A stretch of 41,615 nucleotides of DNA from Syntrophaceae bacterium UBA1163 (GTDB taxonomy: Bacteria; Desulfobacterota; BSN033; UBA1163). Position 1 is the stretch's first letter. Every line of letters starts with the position of its first letter. The position numbers and the translations under genes are program-made. Positions 32,219 to 39,932 of the stretch are shown here, piece by piece. The stretch lies in contig DBZJ01000074.1 in assembly GCA_002311635.1 (NCBI GenBank), positions 1-41,615 of the forward strand, in the 5' to 3' direction. Under the pieces are notes generated by a model that saw only the letters and a list, made by a program, of their open reading frames with translations, ran no database searches and was not told the DNA's origin.

Positions 32219-32632
32219 GTGAAATTCAGGATTAACCGAGCGGAGCCAATGATTACGTGGCCTGAGAAGTGCGTCTGGTGTGGAGGCAAGCCTACATTGA
32301 AATTTGAAGATTCTGGTACGGGCTTTGTTGGAAGTGGGTTTTATCGCCGGACCCGGGGAAAGGTGGTGGTTTACTATCCGCTATGTAAAAGGCATGGGTT
32401 ATGGTTAAGTGTTTTACAGTCAGTATATCCGATTTCTATCTATGCGGTGATTCTTAGTTGGTGGATTCACTATTCGCTTTTCTGCTTGCTTCTCGGCGCA
32501 ATATTTTTTTGGAATCTCTTCGTGAGACCAGTCAGGATCAAGAAAATAACCAAAGACTTCTATACATTGAAAATTCGGAAGAGGGATTATGCGAGGGAAT
32601 TTGCTCTGCTTAATAGCTTAGACCCTTTATAG
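32219..32632 (+). CDS. Small membrane protein with a CxxC motif
   Basis: 137 residues from a GTG with AAGGGGTGA well placed upstream. An N-terminal soluble part has KCVWCGGKPTLKFEDSG and YYPLCKRHG, whose Cys and His residues could form a zinc site. Two hydrophobic helices follow (about 65-80 and 84-100). A basic tail (RPVRIKKITKDFYTLKIRKR) probably stays in the cytoplasm. I recognise no named family. It belongs to the run of small genes between 31.4 and 32.7 kb. Confidence 0.65.
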   Translation: MKFRINRAEPMITWPEKCVWCGGKPTLKFEDSGTGFVGSGFYRRTRGKVVVYYPLCKRHGLWLSVLQSVYPISIYAVILSWWIHYSLFCLLLGAIFFWNLFVRPVRIKKITKDFYTLKIRKRDYAREFALLNSLDPL

Positions 32633-32711
32633 GAAAGGAGGTCCCCTAATTCGTTGGTTCATTGTATGGGGTTTATCATTGGCAAAGGTGTTTTGGAGAG
32701 CATTGTGGGAA

Positions 32712-32777
32712 ATGATTTTTAAGCGTGCGATTGATGAGTATTGGGAGAGGTTTGAAAAGAAGAATAAAAGATCATAA
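32712..32777 (+). pseudogene. Fragment of a ribbon-helix-helix gene
   Basis: The frame reads MIFKRAIDEYWERFEKKNKR and one more residue. It matches the C-terminal helix of the gene at 31457-31615 (ILRRAIDQYWERFEKK) at both protein and DNA level, but the N-terminal strand and first helix are missing. It is a partial duplicate. Confidence 0.65.
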
Positions 32778-32820
32778 AATGAGGAAATGGCTGAGTGATA
32801 TATAAAGAATTGGCAGGAAC

Positions 32821-33519
32821 ATGAGAGGCGTTCGGAGGGTTATGCCAGAAAAGAAGAAAAAGAACGGATCGAAAATGGGAGGTACTCGTATCTTCCTTGT
32901 CCGTCACGGTGAAACCCATTGGAATCTGACGCATCGATTCCAAGGCAGGAAAGACGTCCCATTAAACCAAGAGGGTAAAGACCAGGCTCGTGCTTTGGCT
33001 TTGACGTTGAAAGATGCGCCCCTTACGGCCATCTATTCGAGCCCTTTGGTTAGAGCTATCGAAACAGCACGATGCATAAAAGAATTCCACCCGTCAACGC
33101 CCTTTATTGAAGAAGAGGGTTTAATCGAGATGGATTTGGGAGAGTTTGACGGAATGGAAGCTGCTTACTGGTTTGCCCATTACCAAGATTTCATTAAAGC
33201 CTGGCGGAGTGCTCCAGGATGTCTCAAAATGCCAGGTGGAGAAAGCCTCCAGGAGGTTCAGACGAGAGCCATAGATACGCTGAGGCGCATAAGCAAGCTT
33301 TATCCATCTGGGAGTACGTTATTGCTCTGTAGTCATAATTTTGTAAACTGTGCCCTGTTATGCCAAGCATTGGGCTTTCCTCTCGATAGGTTTCGGGACG
33401 TGCATCAGGATACTGCGACGCTCAATATTCTTTATATGCGAGGGCAGCGGTTACGGGCGGAACTGGTGAACGACATATCTCATCTCAAGAAGTACAAAGG
33501 CATCTCGACACACAGATAA
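32821..33519 (+). CDS. Histidine phosphatase (phosphoglycerate mutase-like) protein
   Basis: 232 residues. The catalytic motif LVRHGETHWN holds the phospho-accepting His. YSSPLVRAIETA supplies the second Arg, IEMDLGEFDGM the acid, and LLLCSHNFVNCALL the second catalytic His. This branch includes alpha-ribazole phosphatase (CobC), broad phosphatases and cofactor-dependent mutases, and the sequence does not separate them. No cobalamin genes are nearby. The start may be ATG 32821 or 32842; both ribosome binding sites sit unusually close. It lies between two duplicated fragments. Confidence 0.88.
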   Translation: MRGVRRVMPEKKKKNGSKMGGTRIFLVRHGETHWNLTHRFQGRKDVPLNQEGKDQARALALTLKDAPLTAIYSSPLVRAIETARCIKEFHPSTPFIEEEGLIEMDLGEFDGMEAAYWFAHYQDFIKAWRSAPGCLKMPGGESLQEVQTRAIDTLRRISKLYPSGSTLLLCSHNFVNCALLCQALGFPLDRFRDVHQDTATLNILYMRGQRLRAELVNDISHLKKYKGISTHR

Positions 33520-33592
33520 TCTGCGATGATCTCGACAGAGGTTTCTACGGCAACCACATTCGACTCCGAACATGTGGTCTTTTTTCAAAAAA

Positions 33593-33668
33593 ACTCCTAA
33601 TGTCCCGGGAGGCCGTTAGGGAATATTCAGCAAAAATGAATTGTTAGAAATATTGAAGGTGGTAAATC
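33593..33668 (+). pseudogene. Damaged second copy of the EKGIFSKEEFL-type small gene
   Basis: AACTCCTAATGTCCC, GAGGCCGTTA, GGAATATTCAGCAAA and GGTGGTAAATC line up in order with the segment 32062-32170, but about 20 bases (the ones coding for RSLVEK) and a shorter upstream piece are missing. The frame is broken. The next gene's extended reading frame begins inside this remnant. Confidence 0.6.
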
Positions 33669-33673
33669 AAATG

Positions 33674-34402
33674 AAGTCCTTATCAGGTAAGTTGGGAGTT
33701 ATTCTTATCGGCCTAATTATCTTTGGATGTGCGCAAGTGTCGGGGGCGGACAAGACGGTTTATCGCTCGACCGGTGCGGGGTATATTTTTCATCCAAAAG
33801 TTTCCAATGGCAGAGCCCTCGTATATTGCCATGGCGGTTTTGGAAAGGTTCGTAACCCGGATTTACCCGATGTCGATTACTTTGTCAATCATGGCTGGAC
33901 AGTCGTTGTCCTGAAATACGAGGAAGAGACCGGGAAACGGATGTCCATCCAGGGGGATATTCAAGAAATAATGGGGGTAACTCTGTCTTTAAAAGAAAAA
34001 TTTGGGAGCGTTGACCTCCTTGGGGTTTCAAGAGGCGGATTTGTTGCATTGCAGACCTTTATAAGACACGGTGAGAAATTTGGAAAATGCGTTGCCGTGG
34101 TGGCTCCCACCCATGTTGAATCGTTGGAGGTAATACGAGAGATGACCCGGGAACAGCAGCAGTATGTTAAGGAATTGGATGACCCCGATGAGTATGTCGG
34201 GGAAATGTCCCTGGTTGACAGACTCGAACTGGGAAAGAAATTATTGCTAATTTATGGCAGTAAAGATGATGTGGTCCCAGCTTCCCAAGCGGCGGAATTT
34301 TGTGAGAAGACAAAATGCAAACTTATTCTGGTAGACGGGAACCACATGTTATTTTCTAGACAAGAGAATGAAAGACTGGCGGAAGAGTTTTTATTAAATT
34401 GA
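33674..34402 (+). CDS. Alpha/beta hydrolase with lipoprotein-like signal
   Basis: 242 residues from the ATG at 33674; the frame extends back to 33641, but that part derives from a duplicated fragment. The N-terminus has a signal peptide ending in LIIFGCAQ, a near-lipobox. The hydrolase core shows RALVYCHGGFG, the nucleophile elbow LGVSRGGFVALQ, the acid in YGSKDDVVPASQ and the His in VDGNHMLF, so the full triad is present. It resembles dipeptidyl-peptidase or dienelactone hydrolase relatives. The substrate is unknown, and the protein is probably outside the cytoplasm. Confidence 0.8.
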   Translation, partial: KSLSGKLGVILIGLIIFGCAQVSGADKTVYRSTGAGYIFHPKVSNGRALVYCHGGFGKVRNPDLPDVDYFVNHGWTVVVLKYEEETGKRMSIQGDIQEIMGVTLSLKEKFGSVDLLGVSRGGFVALQTFIRHGEKFGKCVAVVAPTHVESLEVIREMTREQQQYVKELDDPDEYVGEMSLVDRLELGKKLLLIYGSKDDVVPASQAAEFCEKTKCKLILVDGNHMLFSRQENERLAEEFLLN

Positions 34403-34454
34403 GTAAAGCAGTTTAACGTAACTCATTGATTCATGGTACGGAACGAATCAAAAA

Positions 34455-34483
34455 TTGACAGCGACCTTGGAAAGTGGTAAAAA
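34455..34483 (+). promoter_or_regulatory. Promoter for tRNA-Arg
   Basis: A consensus TTGACA (34455-34460) and TAAAAA (34478-34483) are 17 bases apart. Transcription would start near 34490, about 28 bases before the tRNA. Confidence 0.6.
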
Positions 34484-34517
34484 GTCTTCAAGGGTGATTA
34501 TGTCTTTTCGGTAGCCT

Positions 34518-34594
34518 GGGCGATTAGCTCAGTTGGATAGAGCGTTGGTCTCCGGAACCAAAGGCCGTGGGTTCAACTCCCGCATCGCCCGCCA
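34518..34594 (+). tRNA. tRNA-Arg, anticodon CCG
   Basis: 77 bases that fold as a standard cloverleaf. The acceptor GGGCGAT pairs with ATCGCCC, the D stem GCTC with GAGC, the anticodon stem TTGGT with ACCAA around CTCCGGA, and the T stem GTGGG with CCCGC. The anticodon CCG (34552-34554) reads CGG. The discriminator G and the CCA end are encoded. Confidence 0.97.
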
Positions 34595-34623
34595 TTTTAA
34601 GAGCTACGGAAGGTGTATCGATT

Positions 34624-35058
34624 ATGAAAAAATGGATCGGTCCTTTCATATCATTATTTCTGATTCTTTTCTTGGGAATTGGTTTGGTTTACGATTTCTT
34701 CCCCATTGCGAGAAAGACGTCACCCAAAGAAATAAGATTAGAAGCGTACCAGGTTGTCCCCATCCTGGATGAGGGGGAAAAAGGAGAAGCAGACCCTCAC
34801 ATGCTCCAGCTTTTGAAAGAAATACAGAAGAAGTTGGATGGATGGCTAAAATCGCTTAACGAAAAGATTGAAAGTGAGGATATCAGCCGTTTTAAGGTTC
34901 GTTTTTTGGAAATTTGGAGAAATATCTTGGAATGGGTAAAAGAGAAGGTCGATGCAAAGATCGAATCTTATGAGAAAGAAAAACCCAAAAAGCAGCCGGG
35001 AAAAGGGCTATTTCCGGAGACGTATCAGGAAATTCGGCCCTTCTCTAAAATGGGATGA
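34624..35058 (+). CDS. Small membrane-anchored coiled-coil protein (family A, copy 2)
   Basis: 144 residues from the ATG at 34624, with GGAAGG upstream, 29 bases after the tRNA. It has an N-terminal signal anchor (MKKWIGPFISLFLILFLGIG) and then a helical domain with ADPHMLQLLKEIQKKLDGWL, SLNEKIESEDISRFKVRFLE and WVKEKVDAKIESYEKE. The layout and most key residues match the protein at 20595-21011, so they are paralogs. Its stop overlaps the next hydrolase start (ATGA). It may share the tRNA transcript. Function unknown. Confidence 0.75.
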   Translation: MKKWIGPFISLFLILFLGIGLVYDFFPIARKTSPKEIRLEAYQVVPILDEGEKGEADPHMLQLLKEIQKKLDGWLKSLNEKIESEDISRFKVRFLEIWRNILEWVKEKVDAKIESYEKEKPKKQPGKGLFPETYQEIRPFSKMG

Positions 35059-35687
35059 AGGAAGAAAGAGTATTTATTGCGTCTAACGGGGTTCAATTAG
35101 AAGGCCTCTTGAGTATTCAAGAGGCTTCTTCTTTTAAAGGCGGAGTCATCGTTTGCCATCCTCATCCACAGTACGGTGGAGATATGGACCACCCAGTTGT
35201 TACGACTTGTGCGGAGGTCGCCTCTAAAGAAGGACTTTCCACACTTCGCTTTAACTTCAGGGGAGTGGGCGAGAGCCAGGGATCTTACGGAGAGGGGATT
35301 GCAGAGAGACACGATGTGAAGGCTGCTGCCGACTACCTCTATTCAAGACTGAAGGACGATCATCTTCCGCTTATTTTGGTAGGGTACTCTTTCGGAGCCT
35401 GGGCAGGTTTCCCCATTGTCGTCGAGGATGAAAGATTTGGAGGGATGGTAGCCGTGGCTCCCCCTCTTGAGATTTATGATTTTGGTTTCCTGAAGGGCTG
35501 CAAAAAGAAAAAGCTTTTCATTGCGGGAGACAAGGATCTTTTCTGTCCACTCTCTCTTTTGGAGAAATGGTATCAACAACTCAACGAACCGAAATCCTTA
35601 GCCGTTATTCCCGGTGCAGATCATTTTTTCCTTTTTCACACCCAATATCTCACCGAGCCCCTGAGAGAGTTCTTAAAGACCTTTTAG
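35055..35687 (+). CDS. Alpha/beta hydrolase (KANL3/Tex30-like)
   Basis: 210 residues, typical for this short cytoplasmic branch of the fold. GGVIVCHPHPQYGGDMDHPVV is the typical oxyanion segment; RFNFRGVGESQG and the nucleophile elbow GYSFGAWAG follow. The acid lies in AGDKDLFCP and the His in PGADHFFLF, so the triad is complete. The ATGA start overlap couples it to the coiled-coil protein. Its end overlaps the convergent Kdo-kinase-like gene by 4 bases. The substrate is unknown. Confidence 0.85.
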   Translation: MKEERVFIASNGVQLEGLLSIQEASSFKGGVIVCHPHPQYGGDMDHPVVTTCAEVASKEGLSTLRFNFRGVGESQGSYGEGIAERHDVKAAADYLYSRLKDDHLPLILVGYSFGAWAGFPIVVEDERFGGMVAVAPPLEIYDFGFLKGCKKKKLFIAGDKDLFCPLSLLEKWYQQLNEPKSLAVIPGADHFFLFHTQYLTEPLREFLKTF

Positions 35688-36688
35688 GGTTCAAGGATTC
35701 GAGGGTTCAAGTGGTTCAACTTGTAAGGATCTGTTCGCGTCAAGACTTCCCAACGCCTTACAGAGTCAATAACACGAAGGTTTATTCGTTTATTTTTTCC
35801 CTCGAACCCTATACCCCTCGACCCCCAGGACCCCACAATTCTTTCTACTGCCCAGCCGAAGCGATATAACAAAAGCCGAAGCGAATAGGTTCGAAGCGCC
35901 TTCTCCATCGTCTCCCTGATTTCTTTATCGTCTCCGGCATAGGCCAAAAAGAAACGCCAGCGATCCGTTCGGGTGATCGGTAAGCCAAAGCGTCTCCACT
36001 TTTCCACGGAACGGTTGAGGCGAAGAAGATTCTTCATCTTTTCCCGATTAGAAAGTTTGGGTTTCCTATAGGAACGATCAAAATCGATAAGCAGGAGCTG
36101 TTCTCCTACTATCAGAATGTTTTTAAGCTGAAGATCGCCATGGAAGAATCCAGCCTGATGAAATTGCCGGATAAGAAGGCCAGCAGACCGAATCGTTTTT
36201 CTCTTTAAAGGAAGAGTTTGGCGCGAACGACGTGTTCCGAACTGCCTCAGATATTGAATCAGGTCGGCAGCCTGAGAAACCTCCAAGGAGAGAAAGTAGG
36301 CGTGGTAGAGAGGATAGAAGATGCGATAGTGGATGGCTCCGATGGGCTGGATCGTCGGGATCCCGCAGGATCGGATCTCTTCTGTTAAGGCCAGTTCTCG
36401 GAAAGACCTTGCCCCAAAGAAGTAAAGCTTTCCGGTGATGGCTCGTAATAGTCCTCCGTGTGAATATTGGCGAACAACCATCCTCCTCCCATCCTCAAGA
36501 GGAATGCAGGGATGCGGGGCTCGACCTTTAAGATAATGGGAAACTTGGCTGCTTTTCTCAAGAAAAGTTTTTAAATCATCAATTCCTTGTTTGAGAAGGG
36601 CCTCTTTATACCCCCTTCCAAGGAGGAAAAGGGTCTTTCCTTTTTTGATGAGGGAGAAGGATGGCGGGATCTCGTTATGTTTGAACAT
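35684..36688 (-). CDS. Lipopolysaccharide (Kdo/WaaP) kinase family protein
   Basis: 334 residues with a small kinase-like fold. The catalytic loop HGDLQLKN and the metal motif LLIDFDRS are clear, and the N-terminal VVRQYSHGGLL, FFGARSFRELALTEEI and GIPTIQPIGA fit KdkA/WaaP enzymes that phosphorylate Kdo or heptose of LPS. This matches the gmhA and acyltransferase genes at 14-15.7 kb. The last 55 or so residues (from GSWGSRGIGFEG) lie in an intergenic GGGTTC/GAACCC repeat zone and are probably a run-on past the original end. Confidence 0.83.
   Translation of the reverse strand: MFKHNEIPPSFSLIKKGKTLFLLGRGYKEALLKQGIDDLKTFLEKSSQVSHYLKGRAPHPCIPLEDGRRMVVRQYSHGGLLRAITGKLYFFGARSFRELALTEEIRSCGIPTIQPIGAIHYRIFYPLYHAYFLSLEVSQAADLIQYLRQFGTRRSRQTLPLKRKTIRSAGLLIRQFHQAGFFHGDLQLKNILIVGEQLLLIDFDRSYRKPKLSNREKMKNLLRLNRSVEKWRRFGLPITRTDRWRFFLAYAGDDKEIRETMEKALRTYSLRLLLYRFGWAVERIVGSWGSRGIGFEGKNKRINLRVIDSVRRWEVLTRTDPYKLNHLNPRILEP
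35687..35829. repeat. GGGTTCAAG / CCCTCGAACCC intergenic repeat zone
   Basis: GGGTTCAAGGATTCGAGGGTT begins at about 35687 as a short direct repeat, with partly inverted copies (CCCTCGAACCCTATACCCCT) from 35799. It overlaps the end of the Kdo-kinase-like frame, whose C-terminus it encodes. This recalls the AGTTCGGAGT and AGTTCAGAGT repeats elsewhere in the window. Confidence 0.45.
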
Positions 36689-36771
36689 TTTGGATTAAGG
36701 TAATGGAATCGATCAGGTTTGTCAACCCCGAACCCGGCTGGAAACCCGGCTGGATTCATGGCGAAACTACT

Positions 36772-36815
36772 TACCAAATGGTATATTTGACATGGTCTTG
36801 TCTTTATTATATTTA
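36772..36815 (+). promoter_or_regulatory. Palindrome and sigma70-type promoter for gatB
   Basis: TACCA-AA-TGGTA (36772-36783) ends just before a perfect TTGACA (36787-36792). TATTTA lies 17 bases on (36810-36815) as a weak -10. The palindrome could be an operator. Upstream, ACCCGGCTGGA is repeated in tandem. Confidence 0.4.
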
Positions 36816-36847
36816 ATTGGATATGACAAAACCTGGAGGGGAATCTT

Positions 36848-38287
36848 GTGGAATATGAACCTGTTATCGGCCTGGAAGTCCATGCACAGCTCCTGACCCG
36901 ATCGAAAATATTCTGTGGTTGTTCCACCACATTCGGGGAAGAACCGAATACACAAACCTGTCCTGTGTGTACCGGACAGCCCGGCTCTCTTCCGGTGATC
37001 AACCGGAAGGCGGTGGAGTTCGCAATCAAATTGGGTTTGGCGACCTCCTGCCGAATTGCTCCTTATAGCCTTTTTGCCAGAAAGAATTATTTCTATCCTG
37101 ATCTCCCAAAGGGGTATCAGATTTCCATGTATGAGTTCCCTTTGGCCGTGGGTGGCTTTATTGACATCATGGTGGATGGCAAAAAGAAGCGCATTCAGAT
37201 CATCCGGATTCATATGGAAGACGATGCCGGGAAGTTGAAGCATGGCGAGACACCCGAGACGGCATCCTTCAGTTATGTGGATTTCAACCGCACAGGCGTC
37301 CCCTTAGTTGAGATTGTAAGCGGACCGGACATCCGATCTCCAGAGGAGGCGGGTGATTATTTGAGAAAACTCCGGTCGATCCTTCAGTACCTGGAAATCT
37401 GCACAGGAGATATGGAGAAGGGTACTTTTAGATGTGACGCAAACGTTTCGGTCCGGCCAAAAGGCCGGAAAGAATTCGGGACGAGGACGGAATTGAAGAA
37501 CATGAATTCCTTCCGTCATGTAGAAAAGGCATTAGAGTTTGAAATCAAACGGCAGATGGCGGCGTTGGAAGACGGAGAAGAAGTCGTTCAGGAGACGCGG
37601 CTCTGGGATGTCGATCAGGGAGTCACGATTTCGATGAGGGGAAAAGAAGAGGCCCATGATTACCGCTACTTCCCGGATCCGGATCTTGTTCCGTTGAGGA
37701 TCGATGAGAACTGGGTTGGGGAAGTTCGGAAAAAGCTTCCCGAGCTTCCTGATGAAAAGAAAGAAAGGTTTATCCGGCAATATGAAATCCCTGAGTATGA
37801 CGCGGAAATCCTCACCTCGGCAAGAGCTATGGCCTATTATTTTGAGGAATGTGTCAGTTTCTTTCCGGAGCCTAAAATCGTGAGCAACTGGATGATGGGA
37901 GATTTGCTCCGGGAGTTGAAGCGGGACGAAAAGGAGATCGATCATTGTCCTGTTACTCCCAAGCACCTGGCAGAGATGCTTTCGATGATCAAAAAGGGGA
38001 CGATCAGCGGAAAAATTGCCAAGGATGTTTTTGAAGAGATGTATCGCACGGGGGCCTACCCGGAAGACATCGTGAAAGACAAAGGTTGGGTTCAAATCCT
38101 TGATGAAGGGGAGATCGAAAGAGCTATACAAAAAGCGATAGACGCCAATCCGAAGCAGGTGGAGGATTATCGAAAAGGCAAGGAGAAACTCTTTGGCTTT
38201 TTCGTGGGAGAAGTGATGAAGCAGACCCATGGAAAAGCGAATCCGAAGTTGGTCAATGAATTGCTGAAGAAGAAACTCAAAGCGTAG
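36848..38287 (+). CDS. gatB: Aspartyl/glutamyl-tRNA amidotransferase subunit B
   Basis: 479 residues, full length. GatB binds mis-charged Asp- or Glu-tRNA and activates it for amidation with GatA and GatC. The start is GTG with GGAGGGG upstream, and the first residues [20 protein letters not shown] are diagnostic. [15 protein letters not shown] carries the zinc Cys pair. [20 protein letters not shown] and [20 protein letters not shown] follow, and the C-terminal YqeY-like tail helices are intact. No gatA or gatC lies nearby, so the complex is encoded at separate loci. Confidence 0.97.
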   Translation: MEYEPVIGLEVHAQLLTRSKIFCGCSTTFGEEPNTQTCPVCTGQPGSLPVINRKAVEFAIKLGLATSCRIAPYSLFARKNYFYPDLPKGYQISMYEFPLAVGGFIDIMVDGKKKRIQIIRIHMEDDAGKLKHGETPETASFSYVDFNRTGVPLVEIVSGPDIRSPEEAGDYLRKLRSILQYLEICTGDMEKGTFRCDANVSVRPKGRKEFGTRTELKNMNSFRHVEKALEFEIKRQMAALEDGEEVVQETRLWDVDQGVTISMRGKEEAHDYRYFPDPDLVPLRIDENWVGEVRKKLPELPDEKKERFIRQYEIPEYDAEILTSARAMAYYFEECVSFFPEPKIVSNWMMGDLLRELKRDEKEIDHCPVTPKHLAEMLSMIKKGTISGKIAKDVFEEMYRTGAYPEDIVKDKGWVQILDEGEIERAIQKAIDANPKQVEDYRKGKEKLFGFFVGEVMKQTHGKANPKLVNELLKKKLKA

Positions 38288-38296
38288 GGATTCTAT

Positions 38297-38359
38297 CGGG
38301 CTATGCCCTCGTAATGACTTTTTTCCTTTTGGTCATTGCGAACGGAGTGAAGCAATCTC
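38297..38359. repeat. Left flanking repeats of the GIY-YIG gene
   Basis: A unit ending CGGGCTATGCCCTCGTAATG (from 38297) is followed by a second unit, 38332-38359, beginning GTCATTGCGAACGGAGTG and ending AGCAATCTC. The second unit is an inverted copy of the one at 38659-38683. Together they match the solo element at 10104-10242. Confidence 0.8.
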
Positions 38360-38372
38360 AGAAAAATGATCC

Positions 38373-38660
38373 ATGAGTAAACAATACTATGTTTACATCA
38401 TGACCAACAAAAATAATAGAGTCCTCTACACCGGTATAACCAATGACTTAAAGAGGAGAGCATACGAACACAAAGAGAAACTTGTTGATGGGTTTACGAA
38501 GAAATATAATGTTTCAAAACTCGTTTATTATGAAGCCCATGAAGATCCAGAAAATGCCATTTTGAGAGAAAAGAAGATAAAGGCGGGCTCAAGACAAAAG
38601 AAAATTGATTTGATTAATTCAATGAACAAGGAGTGGCGCGACTTATATGAAGAAATTTGA
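38373..38660 (+). CDS. Small GIY-YIG nuclease (UPF0213-like) inside an inverted-repeat pair
   Basis: 95 residues of a single GIY-YIG domain. YYVYIMTNKN and VLYTGITNDLKRRAYEHKEK give the two Tyr motifs and the catalytic Arg; NAILREKKIKAGSRQKK holds the metal-binding Glu. The stop TGA is shared with the right-hand repeat, and the left repeat ends 13 bases before the ATG, so the ORF fits exactly between the repeats. Such nucleases cut one or both DNA strands. There is no partner gene and no clear ribosome binding site. It may mobilise the flanking repeats; that is inference. Confidence 0.88.
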   Translation: MSKQYYVYIMTNKNNRVLYTGITNDLKRRAYEHKEKLVDGFTKKYNVSKLVYYEAHEDPENAILREKKIKAGSRQKKIDLINSMNKEWRDLYEEI

Positions 38661-38811
38661 GATTGCCACGCTACGCTCGCAACGGCTTCGTCGGATTGCC
38701 ACGGGCTACGCCCTCGCAATGACAGCCCTTTTGGCGCTGAAAGGTTTCTTTCCTGTCGTTGCGAACGAAGCCCTGCACCGCATGGTGTTCAGGGCGGAGT
38801 GAAGCAATCCC
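38659..38811. repeat. Right flanking repeats, with a hairpin insert
   Basis: Three units follow: 38659-38683 (GAGATTGCCACGCTACGCTC...), 38693-38723 ending CCCTCGCAATGAC, and 38755-38811 beginning GTCGTTGCGAACGAA and ending GAAGCAATCCC. The last is split by a 26-base hairpin, GCCCTG-CACC-GCAT-GGTG-TT-CAGGGC (38770-38795). The block ends 18 bases before mtnA. Confidence 0.75.
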
Positions 38812-38829
38812 AGATTTTGAATACATTTT

Positions 38830-39915
38830 ATGAAATTCAAAACCATCGAATGGAAAGGTGACCGGGTGAGGATCCTCGACCAGAGGAGGCTTCCGCAGGA
38901 GGTCCGTTATCTGGATTGCCGGGATGCGTCTTCTGTCGCCCAGGCCATCCGAACCATGGCTGTCCGCGGGGCACCTGCCATCGGTGTCGCGGCGGCCATG
39001 GGAATCGCGCTCGCAGCAAAGAGGATTCGATCCAATCAGGCTAAGATGTTCCGAAAGAATCTCAAAAGGGTTTGTGATGAAATGAGCCGGACCAGACCCA
39101 CGGCAGTCAACCTCTTCTGGGCCGTGAACCGAATGAAAGAAATATTGAATCTGGTCCATGCGGATGGGGCTGAGAAGACGAGGCATCATTTAATAGAGGA
39201 GGCTTTGCGGATTTACGAAGAAGACGTGGAGATCAATAGAAAAATTGGGGAGAATGGGAAGAAACTTATTCACAGCGGAGATGGAATCCTGACTCATTGC
39301 AACGCCGGAGCATTAGCGACGAGTGGATACGGGACGGCACTGGGAGTGATCTACGCGGCGCGAGACCAAGGAAAGAAGTTTCAAGTCTTTGTGGATGAGA
39401 CAAGGCCCATGCTCCAGGGATGCCGACTGACGGCGTGGGAGCTGGTTCAGGAAAAGATTCCGGCGACTCTCATTACCGATAATATGGCCGGTGTTTTAAT
39501 GAGGAAGGGCTTGGTTAATCTGGTCGTGGTGGGGGCGGATCGAATTGCAAGAAATGGAGATACCGCCAATAAAATTGGGACCTACGGACTTGCGGTTCTC
39601 TCGAAATTTCATGATATTCCTTTTTATGTGGCGGCCCCGACCTCTACACTTGACCTCTCTTTAGTTTCCGGAGAGGAGATACCGATCGAAGAAAGAAACA
39701 TTGCAGAAGTGACCCATTTTTGTGGGTATCCGATCGCTCCAAAAGGCGTGAAAGCCTTTAATCCCGCCTTTGACGTGACTCCCCATTCACTCATTAATGG
39801 CATCATTACGGAGAAGGGGATTATTCGAAAACCTTTTGAAAGAGGTCTAAAAAGGATAATGACAAATTCCAAATCACCCCCCCACCCATCCCTCTCCCCG
39901 CGGGGAAGAGGGTAA
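38830..39915 (+). CDS. mtnA: S-methyl-5-thioribose-1-phosphate isomerase MtnA
   Basis: Converts methylthioribose 1-phosphate to methylthioribulose 1-phosphate in methionine salvage. RGAPAIG is at 46-52, the catalytic Cys157 is in LTHCNAG, and the catalytic Asp is in [31 protein letters not shown] is also typical. The last dozen residues ([14 protein letters not shown]) are encoded by a GC-rich hairpin repeat (39890-39912) and look like an added tail. The start has a weak ribosome binding site and follows a block of repeats. Confidence 0.93.
   Translation: MKFKTIEWKGDRVRILDQRRLPQEVRYLDCRDASSVAQAIRTMAVRGAPAIGVAAAMGIALAAKRIRSNQAKMFRKNLKRVCDEMSRTRPTAVNLFWAVNRMKEILNLVHADGAEKTRHHLIEEALRIYEEDVEINRKIGENGKKLIHSGDGILTHCNAGALATSGYGTALGVIYAARDQGKKFQVFVDETRPMLQGCRLTAWELVQEKIPATLITDNMAGVLMRKGLVNLVVVGADRIARNGDTANKIGTYGLAVLSKFHDIPFYVAAPTSTLDLSLVSGEEIPIEERNIAEVTHFCGYPIAPKGVKAFNPAFDVTPHSLINGIITEKGIIRKPFERGLKRIMTNSKSPPHPSLSPRGRG
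39890..39912. repeat. GC-rich hairpin inside the mtnA 3' end
   Basis: CCCTCTCCCC and GGGGAAGAGGG form an imperfect hairpin around GC, just before the mtnA stop. The sequence is of a common dispersed CCCTCTCCCC repeat type and encodes the PSLSPRGRG tail. It may also dampen transcription into the next gene. Confidence 0.55.
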
Positions 39916-39932
39916 GACGGGCTGACAAGTCC

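Noticed and set aside
34518..34594. tRNA-Arg as an integration (att) site of a proven island
   Set aside because: I found no integrase and no second copy of the tRNA 3' end in the window, so the island idea stays a hypothesis.
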